A stretch of DNA of 6,180 bases from Sideroxydans sp. GTDB lineage: Bacteria > Pseudomonadota > Gammaproteobacteria > Burkholderiales > Gallionellaceae. The position numbers and the translations under genes were made by a program. The stretch spans positions 1 through 6,180 of the forward strand of contig JAVBYP010000170.1 in assembly GCA_030823965.1 (NCBI GenBank), in the 5' to 3' direction. Under the pieces are notes generated by a model, which worked only from the letters and a program-made list of their open reading frames with translations, did no database searches and was not told where the DNA came from. Every line of letters starts with the position of its first letter. Position 1 is the stretch's first letter. Below, in pieces: positions 1-6,180 of this stretch.

Positions 1-511
1 ATTGTGGGAAGTTCTGCTGCAAGAAGGCATTCACTTCACGCAAGGTCTGTGTGGACTGCTGACGGCTCAATTTGTCCGATTTCGTCAGCAGGATGTGCAC
101 GGGTTTCTGTGTGATGGCGAACCAGCCCATCATCCATTTATCGCGATCGGTGAGTGGATGGCGCGCATCCATGATGATGATTAAGCCAGCCAGTTCCTCG
201 CGCGTTTGCAGGTACTCACCCAACAGCTCTTCCCAATGCGCCTGTACATCAGGCGGCACTTTGGCGTAGCCATAGCCAGGCAAGTCAACGATGAAACGTT
301 GGTCGCCCAGATCGAAGTAGTTCAAGTGTTGCGTGCGTCCCGGTGTCTTACTGGTGTAAGCCAGACGCACATGGTTCGCCAGCGTATTGATAGCGCTCGA
401 CTTACCTGCGTTGGAGCGGCCAACAAAGGCGACTTCCTTCCCGCCGTGGAAAGGAAGGTCCTTGATGTGGTTGACCGTGGTGTAGAACTTGGCCTGAGAG
501 AAGAGTCCCAT
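1..511 (-). CDS. engB: Ribosome biogenesis GTP-binding protein EngB (YihA/YsxC), 3' end cut off by the window edge
   Basis: Reading back from an ATG at 511 gives 170 residues without a stop to the window edge. The G1/P-loop is GRSNAGKSS (residues 31-39). A SKTPGRTQ switch I/G2 segment lies at about 54-61, the G3 motif DLPG at 76-79 followed by YGYAKV, and the G4 motif TKSD at 143-146. These are hallmarks of the EngB subfamily of TRAFAC GTPases, which act in the cytoplasm in assembly of the 50S ribosomal subunit. Family members are about 195-215 residues, so roughly 25-45 C-terminal residues, including the G5 region, lie outside. The N-terminus [15 protein letters not shown] is of betaproteobacterial type and supports this start. 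The ATG shares one base with the hemL stop (TAATG) and has no strong Shine-Dalgarno, which suggests translation coupled to hemL. Family assignment is firm; coupling is inferred. Confidence 0.96.
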   Translation of the reverse strand, partial: MGLFSQAKFYTTVNHIKDLPFHGGKEVAFVGRSNAGKSSAINTLANHVRLAYTSKTPGRTQHLNYFDLGDQRFIVDLPGYGYAKVPPDVQAHWEELLGEYLQTREELAGLIIIMDARHPLTDRDKWMMGWFAITQKPVHILLTKSDKLSRQQSTQTLREVNAFLQQNFPQ

Positions 512-1794
512 TATTTCCAGGCCGCGAAGACTTTGTCAGCCGCAGCGATGGTCGCCGCGATGTCGGCATCGCTATGCGCCGCCGATACAAAGCCAGCCTC
601 AAATGCGGAGGGTGCAAGGTACACACCTTCGGCCAGCATGGCATGGAAGAAGCGATTGAACGCGGCCTTGTCGCTGGCCATCACCTCGGCATACGAAGTT
701 GGGACGTTCGCGCTGAAATACAGGCCGAACATGCTGCCTATGGATTGCGCGCTGAACGGAATGCCGTGTTTCTTGGCGACGGCGGTCAGGCCTTCGGTCA
801 TCTGTTTGGCGAGTTGCGTCAGGCGATCGTAGAAGCCGGGCGCTTGCACCAGCTTCAAGGTGGTCAAGCCTGCGGCGACGGCGACGGGATTGCCCGACAA
901 GGTGCCTGCCTGATATACCGCGCCGAGCGGGGCGAGGCATTGCATGATGTCGCGACGTCCGCCGAATGCTGCGGCAGGCAGACCGCCGCCCATCACCTTG
1001 CCCAAGGTGATGAGGTCTGGCTTGATGCCGTAATGGCCGTGCGCGCCTTGCAGGCCGACGCGGAAGCCGGACATGACTTCATCAAGGATCAGCACCGCAC
1101 CGTGCTGGGTGCAAAGCTTGCGCATCGCATCGAGGAACTCGCGCTTCGGTAAGATCAGATTCATATTGCCCGCGACCGGCTCGACGATGACAGCGGCGAT
1201 CTCGTTGCCATATTCGGCAAAGGCTTTTTCCAGACCGGCTGCATCGTTGTAATCCAACACCGTGGTCAACGCGGCGATCTCGGCGGGCACGCCGGAAGAG
1301 CTAGGTTGGCCGAACGTCAGCGCGCCGGAGCCCGCTTTCACCAACAAGCCATCCGAGTGGCCGTGGTAGCAACCCTCGAATTTGATGATGCGTGAACGCC
1401 CCGTGAAGCCGCGCGCCAATCGAATGGCGGTCATCGTCGCCTCGGTGCCGGAGCTGACCAGACGCACCATCTCCAGCGACGGCAAAATCTTGCACAAAGT
1501 TTCAGCGATCTCCAACTCGGCAGCCGTCGGTGCACCGAAGCCCAAGCCTTCGGCAGCTGCAGCTTGTACCGCTTTCACCACTTCGGGATGGCAGTGCCCA
1601 ACGATCATCGGCCCCCATGAATTGACGTAGTCGATGTATTGCTTGTCGTCGGCATCCCACACATACGCACCCTTGCCGCGCTTGAAGAACAGCGGTGTAC
1701 CGCCCACGGATTTGAATGCGCGCACGGGCGAATTCACACCGCCAGGGATGAGCTTCTGGGATTGGTCGAAGAGTTCTTGATTGTGAGATGTCAT
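511..1794 (-). CDS. hemL: Glutamate-1-semialdehyde 2,1-aminomutase
   Basis: The predicted protein has 427 residues, the usual full length for HemL. This PLP-dependent class III aminotransferase-fold enzyme converts glutamate-1-semialdehyde to 5-aminolevulinate, the last step of the C5 route to heme and other tetrapyrroles, in the cytoplasm. Visible hallmarks are [11 protein letters not shown] near the N-terminus (17-27), the cofactor phosphate loop SSGTEA (114-119), YHGHSDG (143-149), the pyridine-nitrogen aspartate in LDEVMSGFR (D238), the Schiff-base lysine in TLGKVMGGG (K266, matching the E. coli position within one residue) and GTLSGNP (297-303). The ATG at 1794 is 3 nt after the thiE stop and has a good AGGA ribosome site 8 nt upstream. 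hemL is co-oriented with thiD-thiE upstream and engB downstream, probably in one transcript. Nothing appears truncated or missing. Confidence 0.98.
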   Translation of the reverse strand: MTSHNQELFDQSQKLIPGGVNSPVRAFKSVGGTPLFFKRGKGAYVWDADDKQYIDYVNSWGPMIVGHCHPEVVKAVQAAAAEGLGFGAPTAAELEIAETLCKILPSLEMVRLVSSGTEATMTAIRLARGFTGRSRIIKFEGCYHGHSDGLLVKAGSGALTFGQPSSSGVPAEIAALTTVLDYNDAAGLEKAFAEYGNEIAAVIVEPVAGNMNLILPKREFLDAMRKLCTQHGAVLILDEVMSGFRVGLQGAHGHYGIKPDLITLGKVMGGGLPAAAFGGRRDIMQCLAPLGAVYQAGTLSGNPVAVAAGLTTLKLVQAPGFYDRLTQLAKQMTEGLTAVAKKHGIPFSAQSIGSMFGLYFSANVPTSYAEVMASDKAAFNRFFHAMLAEGVYLAPSAFEAGFVSAAHSDADIAATIAAADKVFAAWK

Positions 1795-1797
1795 TGC

Positions 1798-2439
1798 TTA
1801 AGTCCTACTGAATAAGGTTGAAAATTCTTTTGCTGCTTGTTCGATATCGGGTGCATCCCACAGTGCAGAGATAACAGCGAGGGAGTCTGCGCCAGCCTCA
1901 ATCAACATCGCGCCATTCTGTTGCGTGATGCCACCGATCGCTACGATGGGTACGTGTATCTCGTGACGCGTCTCGCGCAACATAGAGACTTCCGCTTTCA
2001 CGGCTTCGGGTTTCACACTCGATGGGAAGAACGCACCGAACGCAACGTAATCTGCACCCTGCTGAACAGCAGCCAACGCCAAAGGCGCGCGATTATAGCA
2101 AGATACCCCGAGGAGCTTAGTTTCACCGAGTAGAGCACGTGCCGCCGCCACGCTACCGTCCTCGCCACCCAGATGTACGCCATCGGCATCGACCTGTGCG
2201 GCGAGTGTCGCATCATCGTTCACGATGAAGGTGGTGTTAAATTCGCGGGTGATGTCTCTTAAAGCTGAAGCTTGTCGCAACTGAAGTGCAGCATCGGCGA
2301 TCTTATTGCGGTATTGCAGTACGCGTGCGCCGCCTTGTAGAGCGAGCCGGACTTTGCGCAGTAACTCGCTGGTGTCAGCAAGGTCTGGCGTGATTGCGTA
2401 CAGGCCCGCAACAGAAGGCTTAGTGGCGAGTCTCTTCAC
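1798..2439 (-). CDS. thiE: Thiamine-phosphate synthase
   Basis: ThiE joins hydroxymethylpyrimidine pyrophosphate to hydroxyethylthiazole phosphate to give thiamin monophosphate. It is a cytoplasmic TIM-barrel enzyme. From a GTG at 2439 the protein has 213 residues, normal for the family. Motifs in order are GLYAITPD (12-19), LQYRNK (41-46), FIVNDD (71-76), GVHLGGED (87-94, family GVHLGQED), FGAFFPSSVKP (134-144) and AIGGI (167-171) before the phosphate-binding GADSLAV region. The start is uncertain. The only in-frame ATG, at 2520, would overlap thiD by 101 nt and add 27 unusual residues. A GTG at 2466 is a third option. I chose 2439 on length and on its purine-rich upstream sequence. The gene lies between thiD, which makes its pyrimidine substrate, and hemL, 3 nt downstream. 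Product is secure; start is about even odds. Confidence 0.94.
   Translation of the reverse strand: MKRLATKPSVAGLYAITPDLADTSELLRKVRLALQGGARVLQYRNKIADAALQLRQASALRDITREFNTTFIVNDDATLAAQVDADGVHLGGEDGSVAAARALLGETKLLGVSCYNRAPLALAAVQQGADYVAFGAFFPSSVKPEAVKAEVSMLRETRHEIHVPIVAIGGITQQNGAMLIEAGADSLAVISALWDAPDIEQAAKEFSTLFSRT
1803..1806 (-). promoter_or_regulatory. Ribosome binding site of hemL, inside the 3' end of thiE
   Basis: AGGA in the mRNA sense lies 8 nt before the hemL ATG and just before the thiE stop codon. Ribosomes finishing thiE cover this site, which fits translational coupling of the two genes. Confidence 0.7.
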
Positions 2440-3265
2440 CGTCTTTTTCTTCGCCTTCTTCGTCACGCGCCCAGAACAAACGATCCGGGATGTGTTGCCC
2501 CATGCCGGGACGGAAGCCATATTTCAGTGCTTCCCACGTGTATTCCTGAGCCTCATGTACGGCGTCTTCCATAGACAAGCCGTTCGCCAGTAACGCAGCG
2601 ATAGCGGAAGCCAAGGTGCAGCCTGAGCCGTGATAGATGCCGGGCAGGCGTGGCCATGTGTCTGCGCGCACGATGCCGCGCTCGCCGTAAAGGGTATTGA
2701 CGACTTTAGGTGTGTTCTCGTGGGTGCCGGTGATGAGCACGTACTCACAACCCAGTTCCAAGATGCGTTTGGCGCACTGCTCAAGATTGGGGTCGTCGGA
2801 GTCATTGTCTTCATCGATGATCAGACGGCGTGCTTCCATGCTGTTCGGCGTGAGGATGGTGGTCTGCGGCAAAAGTAACTCGCGCATGGCATCTAGCATG
2901 TCCTCGTTCGCCAGTTCATCACCGCGACCCGAAGCCAGCACGGGGTCGAACACCAATGGGATATCAGGATAGTCAGAGATGACTTCAGCGATGGCGGCGA
3001 TGTTCTCCAAACTTCCTAGCAGACCGATCTTAAAAGCGGCGACCGGCATATCTTCCAACACGGTACGCGCTTGATCGACCACCCATTCTGCCTCTACCGC
3101 TTGGATGTCATCGACGCCGCTGGAATCCTGCACGGTGATGCCAGTCACGACCGCCAGCGGGTGACATCCCATGCTGGCGATGGTCAGAATGTCGGCTTGC
3201 ATACCAGCACCACAGCTAGGATCGGTGGCGGCGAAGGTGAGAACGATGGGTGGGACGTCAGACAT
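2420..3265 (-). CDS. thiD: Bifunctional hydroxymethylpyrimidine kinase / phosphomethylpyrimidine kinase
   Basis: ThiD phosphorylates hydroxymethylpyrimidine and then its monophosphate, supplying the pyrimidine pyrophosphate used by ThiE in thiamin synthesis. It is a cytoplasmic ribokinase-fold enzyme. The 281-residue product has the N-terminal substrate loop ATDPSCGAG (13-21; family usually GTDPSGGAG), GITVQDSSGV with the pyrimidine-contacting Gln at 46, LTPN (138-141), an ITGTH strand (178-182), and the anion-hole/catalytic motif HGSGCT (212-217) with Cys216. The product is slightly longer than the roughly 266-residue E. coli enzyme because of a C-terminal segment ending in a strongly acidic tail (about 268-278). 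That tail is encoded where the gene overlaps the start of thiE. The ATG at 3265 has no recognisable Shine-Dalgarno. It follows rsmA by 46 bp, so thiD may be read from the rsmA transcript or a weak internal promoter. Confidence 0.97.
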   Translation of the reverse strand: MSDVPPIVLTFAATDPSCGAGMQADILTIASMGCHPLAVVTGITVQDSSGVDDIQAVEAEWVVDQARTVLEDMPVAAFKIGLLGSLENIAAIAEVISDYPDIPLVFDPVLASGRGDELANEDMLDAMRELLLPQTTILTPNSMEARRLIIDEDNDSDDPNLEQCAKRILELGCEYVLITGTHENTPKVVNTLYGERGIVRADTWPRLPGIYHGSGCTLASAIAALLANGLSMEDAVHEAQEYTWEALKYGFRPGMGQHIPDRLFWARDEEGEEKDGEETRH

Positions 3266-3311
3266 GATGGGCTTGTTACGTTGATTTGATTGGACGAGAT
3301 TCTAACTGAAT

Positions 3312-4091
3312 CTAGGATGCACTGCGCCCGCACAAGTAGTTGGTGATACGAGTGAATTCGGGTACACCCAGATTCTCGGCACGCAACTGCGAATCGATAT
3401 CTAGCTGAGTGAATTCCGCTTCGGACAGAAAACTTTTCAGCGTGTTGCGCAGTGTCTTGCGACGTTGGCCGAAGGCAGTGCCCACGATCTGTGCGAATAG
3501 CAATTCGTTCTTCACGATGATCTTGTCGGCGGGCATGGGGATCATGCGCACGATGGCAGAATCGACCTTGGGTGCGGGGCGGAAGGATTCTGGCGGCACG
3601 TCCAGCAGTTTCTCCATATAGAAACGGTATTGCAGCATGACAGACAAGCGTCCATAGGCGGGCGTGGAAGGATCAGCCACCATGCGTTCCACCACTTCGT
3701 TCTGCAACATGAAATGCATGTCGGTGATGTGTGCGGCGTATTCGGCGAAGTGGAACAACAACGGCGAGGAGATGTTGTAGGGCAGGTTGCCAACGATGCG
3801 CAGAGGCGTGGCCAGCGTCGCGAAGTCGAATTGCAGTGCGTCGCCTTCATGGATGACGATCTTGTCCTGCGGATAGTCGGTCTTCAAACGCGCGATGATG
3901 TCGCGGTCGATCTCCACCACGTGTAGCTTGTTCAGTTGTTTCAACAGCGGACGCGTCAGCGCGCCGAGTCCAGGGCCGATCTCCACCATGTTGTCATGCG
4001 CTTCGGGGCGGATGCAACGCACGATGTCAGCGATGATGTTTTGATCGACCAAGAAGTTCTGTCCAAAATGTTTTTTGGCTTTGTGATTCAT
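3312..4091 (-). CDS. rsmA: 16S rRNA (adenine(1518)-N(6)/adenine(1519)-N(6))-dimethyltransferase RsmA (KsgA)
   Basis: RsmA uses S-adenosylmethionine to dimethylate two adjacent adenines in helix 45 of 16S rRNA, a late checkpoint in 30S subunit assembly. From the ATG at 4091 the protein has 259 residues. Motifs are the N-terminal KKHFGQNFL (6-14), SAM-binding motif I EIGPGLGALT (37-46), the acidic ribose-contacting VEID (59-62), the catalytic motif IV NLPYNISSP (102-110), FRPAPKVDSAIV (170-181) and FGQRRKTLRNTL (207-218). An in-frame ATG at 4112 would add seven residues (MFFGESK), but it lacks a ribosome site, while the 4091 start has GGGGA 7 nt upstream and gives the family-typical N-terminus. 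The start codon sits in the loop of a perfect inverted repeat, described separately. pdxA lies 78 bp upstream and thiD 46 bp downstream. Confidence 0.97.
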   Translation of the reverse strand: MNHKAKKHFGQNFLVDQNIIADIVRCIRPEAHDNMVEIGPGLGALTRPLLKQLNKLHVVEIDRDIIARLKTDYPQDKIVIHEGDALQFDFATLATPLRIVGNLPYNISSPLLFHFAEYAAHITDMHFMLQNEVVERMVADPSTPAYGRLSVMLQYRFYMEKLLDVPPESFRPAPKVDSAIVRMIPMPADKIIVKNELLFAQIVGTAFGQRRKTLRNTLKSFLSEAEFTQLDIDSQLRAENLGVPEFTRITNYLCGRSAS

Positions 4092-4114
4092 TTTCGATTC
4101 CCCAAAAAACATTT
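4066..4114 (-). promoter_or_regulatory. Perfect 13-bp inverted repeat around the rsmA start codon (possible mRNA hairpin)
   Basis: The arms are 4102-4114 (mRNA AAATGTTTTTTGG) and 4066-4078 (mRNA CCAAAAAACATTT), with a 23-nt loop. All 13 positions pair, but nine are A-U pairs. The loop carries the rsmA ATG at 4091-4089 and most of its Shine-Dalgarno; the first two G of that GGGGA lie in the stem. The 3' arm encodes the conserved KKHF of RsmA, so the complementarity must come from the 5' untranslated arm. The alternative upstream ATG (4112) is buried in the stem. No U-run follows the stem, so it is not a rho-independent terminator. The pairing is seen directly; a role in controlling rsmA translation is inference. 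Confidence 0.5.
4099..4103 (-). promoter_or_regulatory. Ribosome binding site of rsmA
   Basis: GGGGA in the mRNA sense ends 7 nt before the ATG at 4091. It decides between the two in-frame ATG codons of rsmA, because the one at 4112 has no purine-rich site before it. Its first two bases are part of the inverted-repeat stem. Confidence 0.7.
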
Positions 4115-4169
4115 CAGAGAAGGCTCATGCGCATCGCGCGTGATGCCGGAACTAAACTGTTTTTTTGCT

Positions 4170-5141
4170 TTATGCCCGCTCATTTTTTGCCATTTCTATT
4201 GCGACTTTGATCGCCTCCAACAAGCTGCCGACATTGGCTTTGCCCGTACCGGCTAATTCGAGTGCGGTGCCATGATCGACGGAGGTGCGGATGATGGGGA
4301 GTCCGAGGGTGATGTTCACGCCTTCGCCGAAGCTGGCGTGTTTGAGTACGGGTAAGCCTTGGTCGTGATACATCGCTAGCACCGCATCGCATTCGCGCAA
4401 GCGGTGTGCGGCGAACAGGGTGTCGGCAGGTAACGGCTGACTCACATTGATGCTTTCCGCGCGCAATCTATCTAGCACGGGAATCATCACATCGATCTCT
4501 TCGCGGCCAAGGTGGCCGCCTTCGCCCGCATGAGGATTGAGTCCGGCGACCAAGATACGCGGATGGGCGATACCGAAACGCTTTTGCAGATCGCGATTCA
4601 GGATGCGCAGGATATCTTCCAGTAGAGGTTGTGTGATGGCATCAGCCACCTCACGCAAGGGCAGATGGGTCGTAGCAAGCGCTACACGCATACCGCCACC
4701 TGCCAGCATCATCACGACGAGTGGTGTGTTGGTCTGCTCGGCCAGATATTCGGTGTGGCCCGTGAAGGGGATGCCGGCATCGTTGATGATGCCTTTGTGG
4801 ACGGGGGCGGTGACCATGCCAGCGAATTCGCCAGACACACACCCTTGCAGTGCGCGATCCAGCGTCTTTAGGACGTATGCGGCATTATGCAGATCCAGCT
4901 TGCCGGCGCTGACAGGCTGCGCCGCAGGAATATGTAGCACGCTCAATTTGCCTGCTACATGAGGAGTTGTTGTGCTGTAGTCGTGAAGCGATATATCGAT
5001 GCCAAGTTGTGCGGCGCGTTGTTGCAACATCAACTTGTCTGCGATGACGACCAGCGGGTGTGCATGCCCCACTAGTTGCAAGCACAGGTCGGGGCCGATA
5101 CCAGAAGGCTCGCCCGCGGTGATGGCGAGAGGGGCGTTCAC
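4170..5141 (-). CDS. pdxA: 4-hydroxythreonine-4-phosphate dehydrogenase PdxA
   Basis: PdxA oxidises 4-phosphohydroxy-L-threonine with NAD(P)+. The product decarboxylates to the amino-ketone that PdxJ condenses with deoxyxylulose phosphate to form pyridoxine phosphate (DXP-dependent vitamin B6 pathway, cytoplasmic). The 323-residue protein shows GEPSGIGPD (10-18), APVHKG (112-117), FTGHTEY (126-132), [15 protein letters not shown] and [10 protein letters not shown]. The three metal-ligand histidines fall at 159, 204 and 259, each exactly seven lower than E. coli His166, His211 and His266. I chose the GTG at 5141, 1 nt after the surA stop, because the next residues [13 protein letters not shown] match the normal family N-terminus. 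The ATGs at 5207 and 5204 would add 22 and 21 residues that are simply surA coding sequence in another frame. No strong Shine-Dalgarno is visible, so coupling to surA is likely. Confidence 0.97.
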   Translation of the reverse strand: MNAPLAITAGEPSGIGPDLCLQLVGHAHPLVVIADKLMLQQRAAQLGIDISLHDYSTTTPHVAGKLSVLHIPAAQPVSAGKLDLHNAAYVLKTLDRALQGCVSGEFAGMVTAPVHKGIINDAGIPFTGHTEYLAEQTNTPLVVMMLAGGGMRVALATTHLPLREVADAITQPLLEDILRILNRDLQKRFGIAHPRILVAGLNPHAGEGGHLGREEIDVMIPVLDRLRAESINVSQPLPADTLFAAHRLRECDAVLAMYHDQGLPVLKHASFGEGVNITLGLPIIRTSVDHGTALELAGTGKANVGSLLEAIKVAIEMAKNERA

Positions 5142-5142
5142 T

Positions 5143-6180
5143 TTACTCGCGGTAATCGATGGATGCGCGATCACGCAGCTGACGCAACCAGTCTTGATAG
5201 GCATCATCTGACTTGTAAGAACGGATGGCGTTGCGGGCCTGTTGTTTTTTCTGGTCCACGCTCACATCTGTGTTGCGGCGTTCCAAAACTTGGATGAGAT
5301 GCCAGCCGAAGCCTGATTGCACAAGGCCACTCACTTGTTTCACTTTCAGAGAGTCCATCGCCTTTTCGAATTCAGGTACGGTCTCACCGGGAGATATCCA
5401 ACTCAGGTCTCCGCCCTGAGGGGCGCTGCCATCTTCAGAATGTAGGCGCGCTTGCTCGGCGAAATCGGCACCTTTGTCGATACGCGTTTTGATCTCTTGC
5501 AGGCGCGCTTTGGCTTCATTCTCGGATACCAATTCGCTGGTCTTGATGAGGATGTGGCGTGCGTGGGTCTGGGTGATGTATACGGGTGTGTCGGAGGTCT
5601 TGCGCTCCATTAATTTGATGAGGTGGAAACCTGTCGGGCTACGAAGTAATGGGCTGACTTCGCCGGGTTTCATCTTCGACAAAGGGTCGGAGAACAGGCT
5701 GGGCAGGCGATCTGCGGGACGCCAGCCGAGCAAGCCACCTTGCAGTGCGTCCTTAGCATCGGAATAGCCCGCTGCGATCTGGGCAAAAGGAGCACCTGCT
5801 TGAAGTTTGGCTTGTGCTTCTTCTGCACGACGTTTGTAGTTCTGGATGCTTTCTGCGCTAGCTTGTTCAGGTACGACGATCAAGATGTGCGCGAGTTGCA
5901 GTTCTTCCCCCTTGTTGCCCTGGTTGGCCTGTGTCGCTAAGTAATCTTCAATATCACTCTCGCTGATGACCAATTTACTATCGACCTCGCGCTCACGCAG
6001 GCGAACAGAGACGATCTCGCCACGGATCTCTTCACGGAATTTGCTGAAATCGATGCCGTCTTTTTCCAGCTTCGCGCGGAACGCCGCGACGGATTCGAAA
6101 TTGTTCTGCTGTGCGACGCGAGTCAGTGCCTTCTCCAATTGAACGTCATCCACTCGCAAGCCATTCTCTTTGGCGAACTG
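5143..6180 (-). CDS. surA: Periplasmic peptidyl-prolyl isomerase/chaperone SurA, 5' end cut off by the window edge
   Basis: SurA escorts unfolded outer-membrane proteins through the periplasm to the BAM complex. The frame is open to the right edge and 345 residues are visible. An N-terminal chaperone-domain remnant (about 1-90) is followed by parvulin domain 1 (about 93-193, from ELQLAHILI to FHLIKLMER), parvulin domain 2 (about 205-302, from HARHILIK through [12 protein letters not shown] to [12 protein letters not shown]) and a C-terminal helical segment (about 303-345) containing [11 protein letters not shown]. coli SurA has 428 residues, so about 80-95 residues including the signal peptide lie beyond the window. 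A TTG at 6159 could be mistaken for a start, but the coding sequence and family alignment continue upstream of it. The SurA stop lies 1 nt before the pdxA GTG; the surA-pdxA-rsmA order matches that of enterobacteria, where lptD precedes surA. Confidence 0.96.
   Translation of the reverse strand, partial: QFAKENGLRVDDVQLEKALTRVAQQNNFESVAAFRAKLEKDGIDFSKFREEIRGEIVSVRLREREVDSKLVISESDIEDYLATQANQGNKGEELQLAHILIVVPEQASAESIQNYKRRAEEAQAKLQAGAPFAQIAAGYSDAKDALQGGLLGWRPADRLPSLFSDPLSKMKPGEVSPLLRSPTGFHLIKLMERKTSDTPVYITQTHARHILIKTSELVSENEAKARLQEIKTRIDKGADFAEQARLHSEDGSAPQGGDLSWISPGETVPEFEKAMDSLKVKQVSGLVQSGFGWHLIQVLERRNTDVSVDQKKQQARNAIRSYKSDDAYQDWLRQLRDRASIDYRE

Noticed and set aside
206..832. Plus-strand reading frame of 208 codons spanning engB and hemL
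   Set aside because: It runs antisense to two well-supported genes, its product resembles no family I recognise, and such open antisense frames are expected in GC-biased coding DNA.
574..1152. Plus-strand reading frame of 192 codons inside hemL
   Set aside because: It lies wholly antisense to conserved HemL coding sequence, has no ribosome site or recognisable motifs, and looks like a codon-usage shadow.
2440..2520. Longer thiE starting at the ATG at 2520
   Set aside because: It would overlap thiD by 101 nt and add 27 residues with no match to the ThiE family, whose members begin close to the GLYAITPD strand.
3297..3313. 6-bp inverted repeat (AGATTC / GAATCT) at the rsmA stop codon, considered as a terminator
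   Set aside because: The stem is short and A-T rich with no T-run after it in the minus direction, so it does not qualify as a rho-independent terminator.
4131..4146. 5-bp stem (GCATC / GATGC) in the pdxA-rsmA gap, considered as a terminator
   Set aside because: It is short and is not followed by a U-tract in the direction of transcription. Stems of this size are common by chance.
4157..4168. T7 run (4160-4166) just after the pdxA stop, considered as part of a terminator
   Set aside because: In the sense of pdxA transcription it is an A-run, not a U-run, and no GC-rich stem precedes it. No plus-strand gene exists that it could terminate.
3936..4256. Plus-strand reading frame of 106 codons crossing the rsmA-pdxA junction
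   Set aside because: Most of it is antisense to rsmA and pdxA, and its translation shows no family signature.
5142..5207. Longer pdxA starting at the ATGs at 5207 or 5204
   Set aside because: The added residues are the surA 3' end read in another frame. The GTG at 5141 gives a normal PdxA N-terminus and a fixed offset of seven to the E. coli metal-ligand histidines.

Overview
The window is an ordinary, tightly packed bacterial housekeeping segment. All seven genes lie on the minus strand, so transcription runs from high to low coordinates: surA (5' end cut by the right edge), pdxA, rsmA, thiD, thiE, hemL, engB (3' end cut by the left edge). Moderate GC content, protein sequences of betaproteobacterial type (for example the [13 protein letters not shown] start of EngB) and the surA-pdxA-rsmA order shared with gammaproteobacteria suggest a Gram-negative betaproteobacterium. 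Nitrosomonadales/Gallionellaceae is my best guess, made from memory and not from a search.

Right part (4092-6180): surA encodes a periplasmic chaperone with two parvulin domains. pdxA begins 1 nt after the surA stop with a GTG codon. A 78-bp gap then leads to rsmA. The gap and the first rsmA codons carry a perfect 13-bp inverted repeat (4066-4078 / 4102-4114) whose loop holds the rsmA start codon and most of its Shine-Dalgarno sequence. This is the one non-coding signal that stands out.

Middle and left part (1-4091): rsmA (16S rRNA dimethyltransferase), a 46-bp gap, then thiD, thiE, hemL and engB with overlaps or spacers of a few bases. thiD and thiE overlap through a purine-rich tract that encodes an acidic tail in ThiD and, in the other frame, basic residues in or just before ThiE. 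hemL follows thiE by 3 nt, and engB overlaps the hemL stop codon by 1 nt.

Functionally the genes cover outer-membrane protein folding (SurA), small-subunit rRNA maturation (RsmA), large-subunit assembly (EngB) and three cofactor pathways: pyridoxal phosphate (PdxA), thiamin (ThiD, ThiE) and tetrapyrrole (HemL, itself a PLP enzyme). I see no RNA genes, mobile elements, CRISPR arrays, phage genes, convincing rho-independent terminators or convincing promoters. I found no evidence of an undescribed multi-gene system. The long plus-strand reading frames look like antisense shadows of the real genes.
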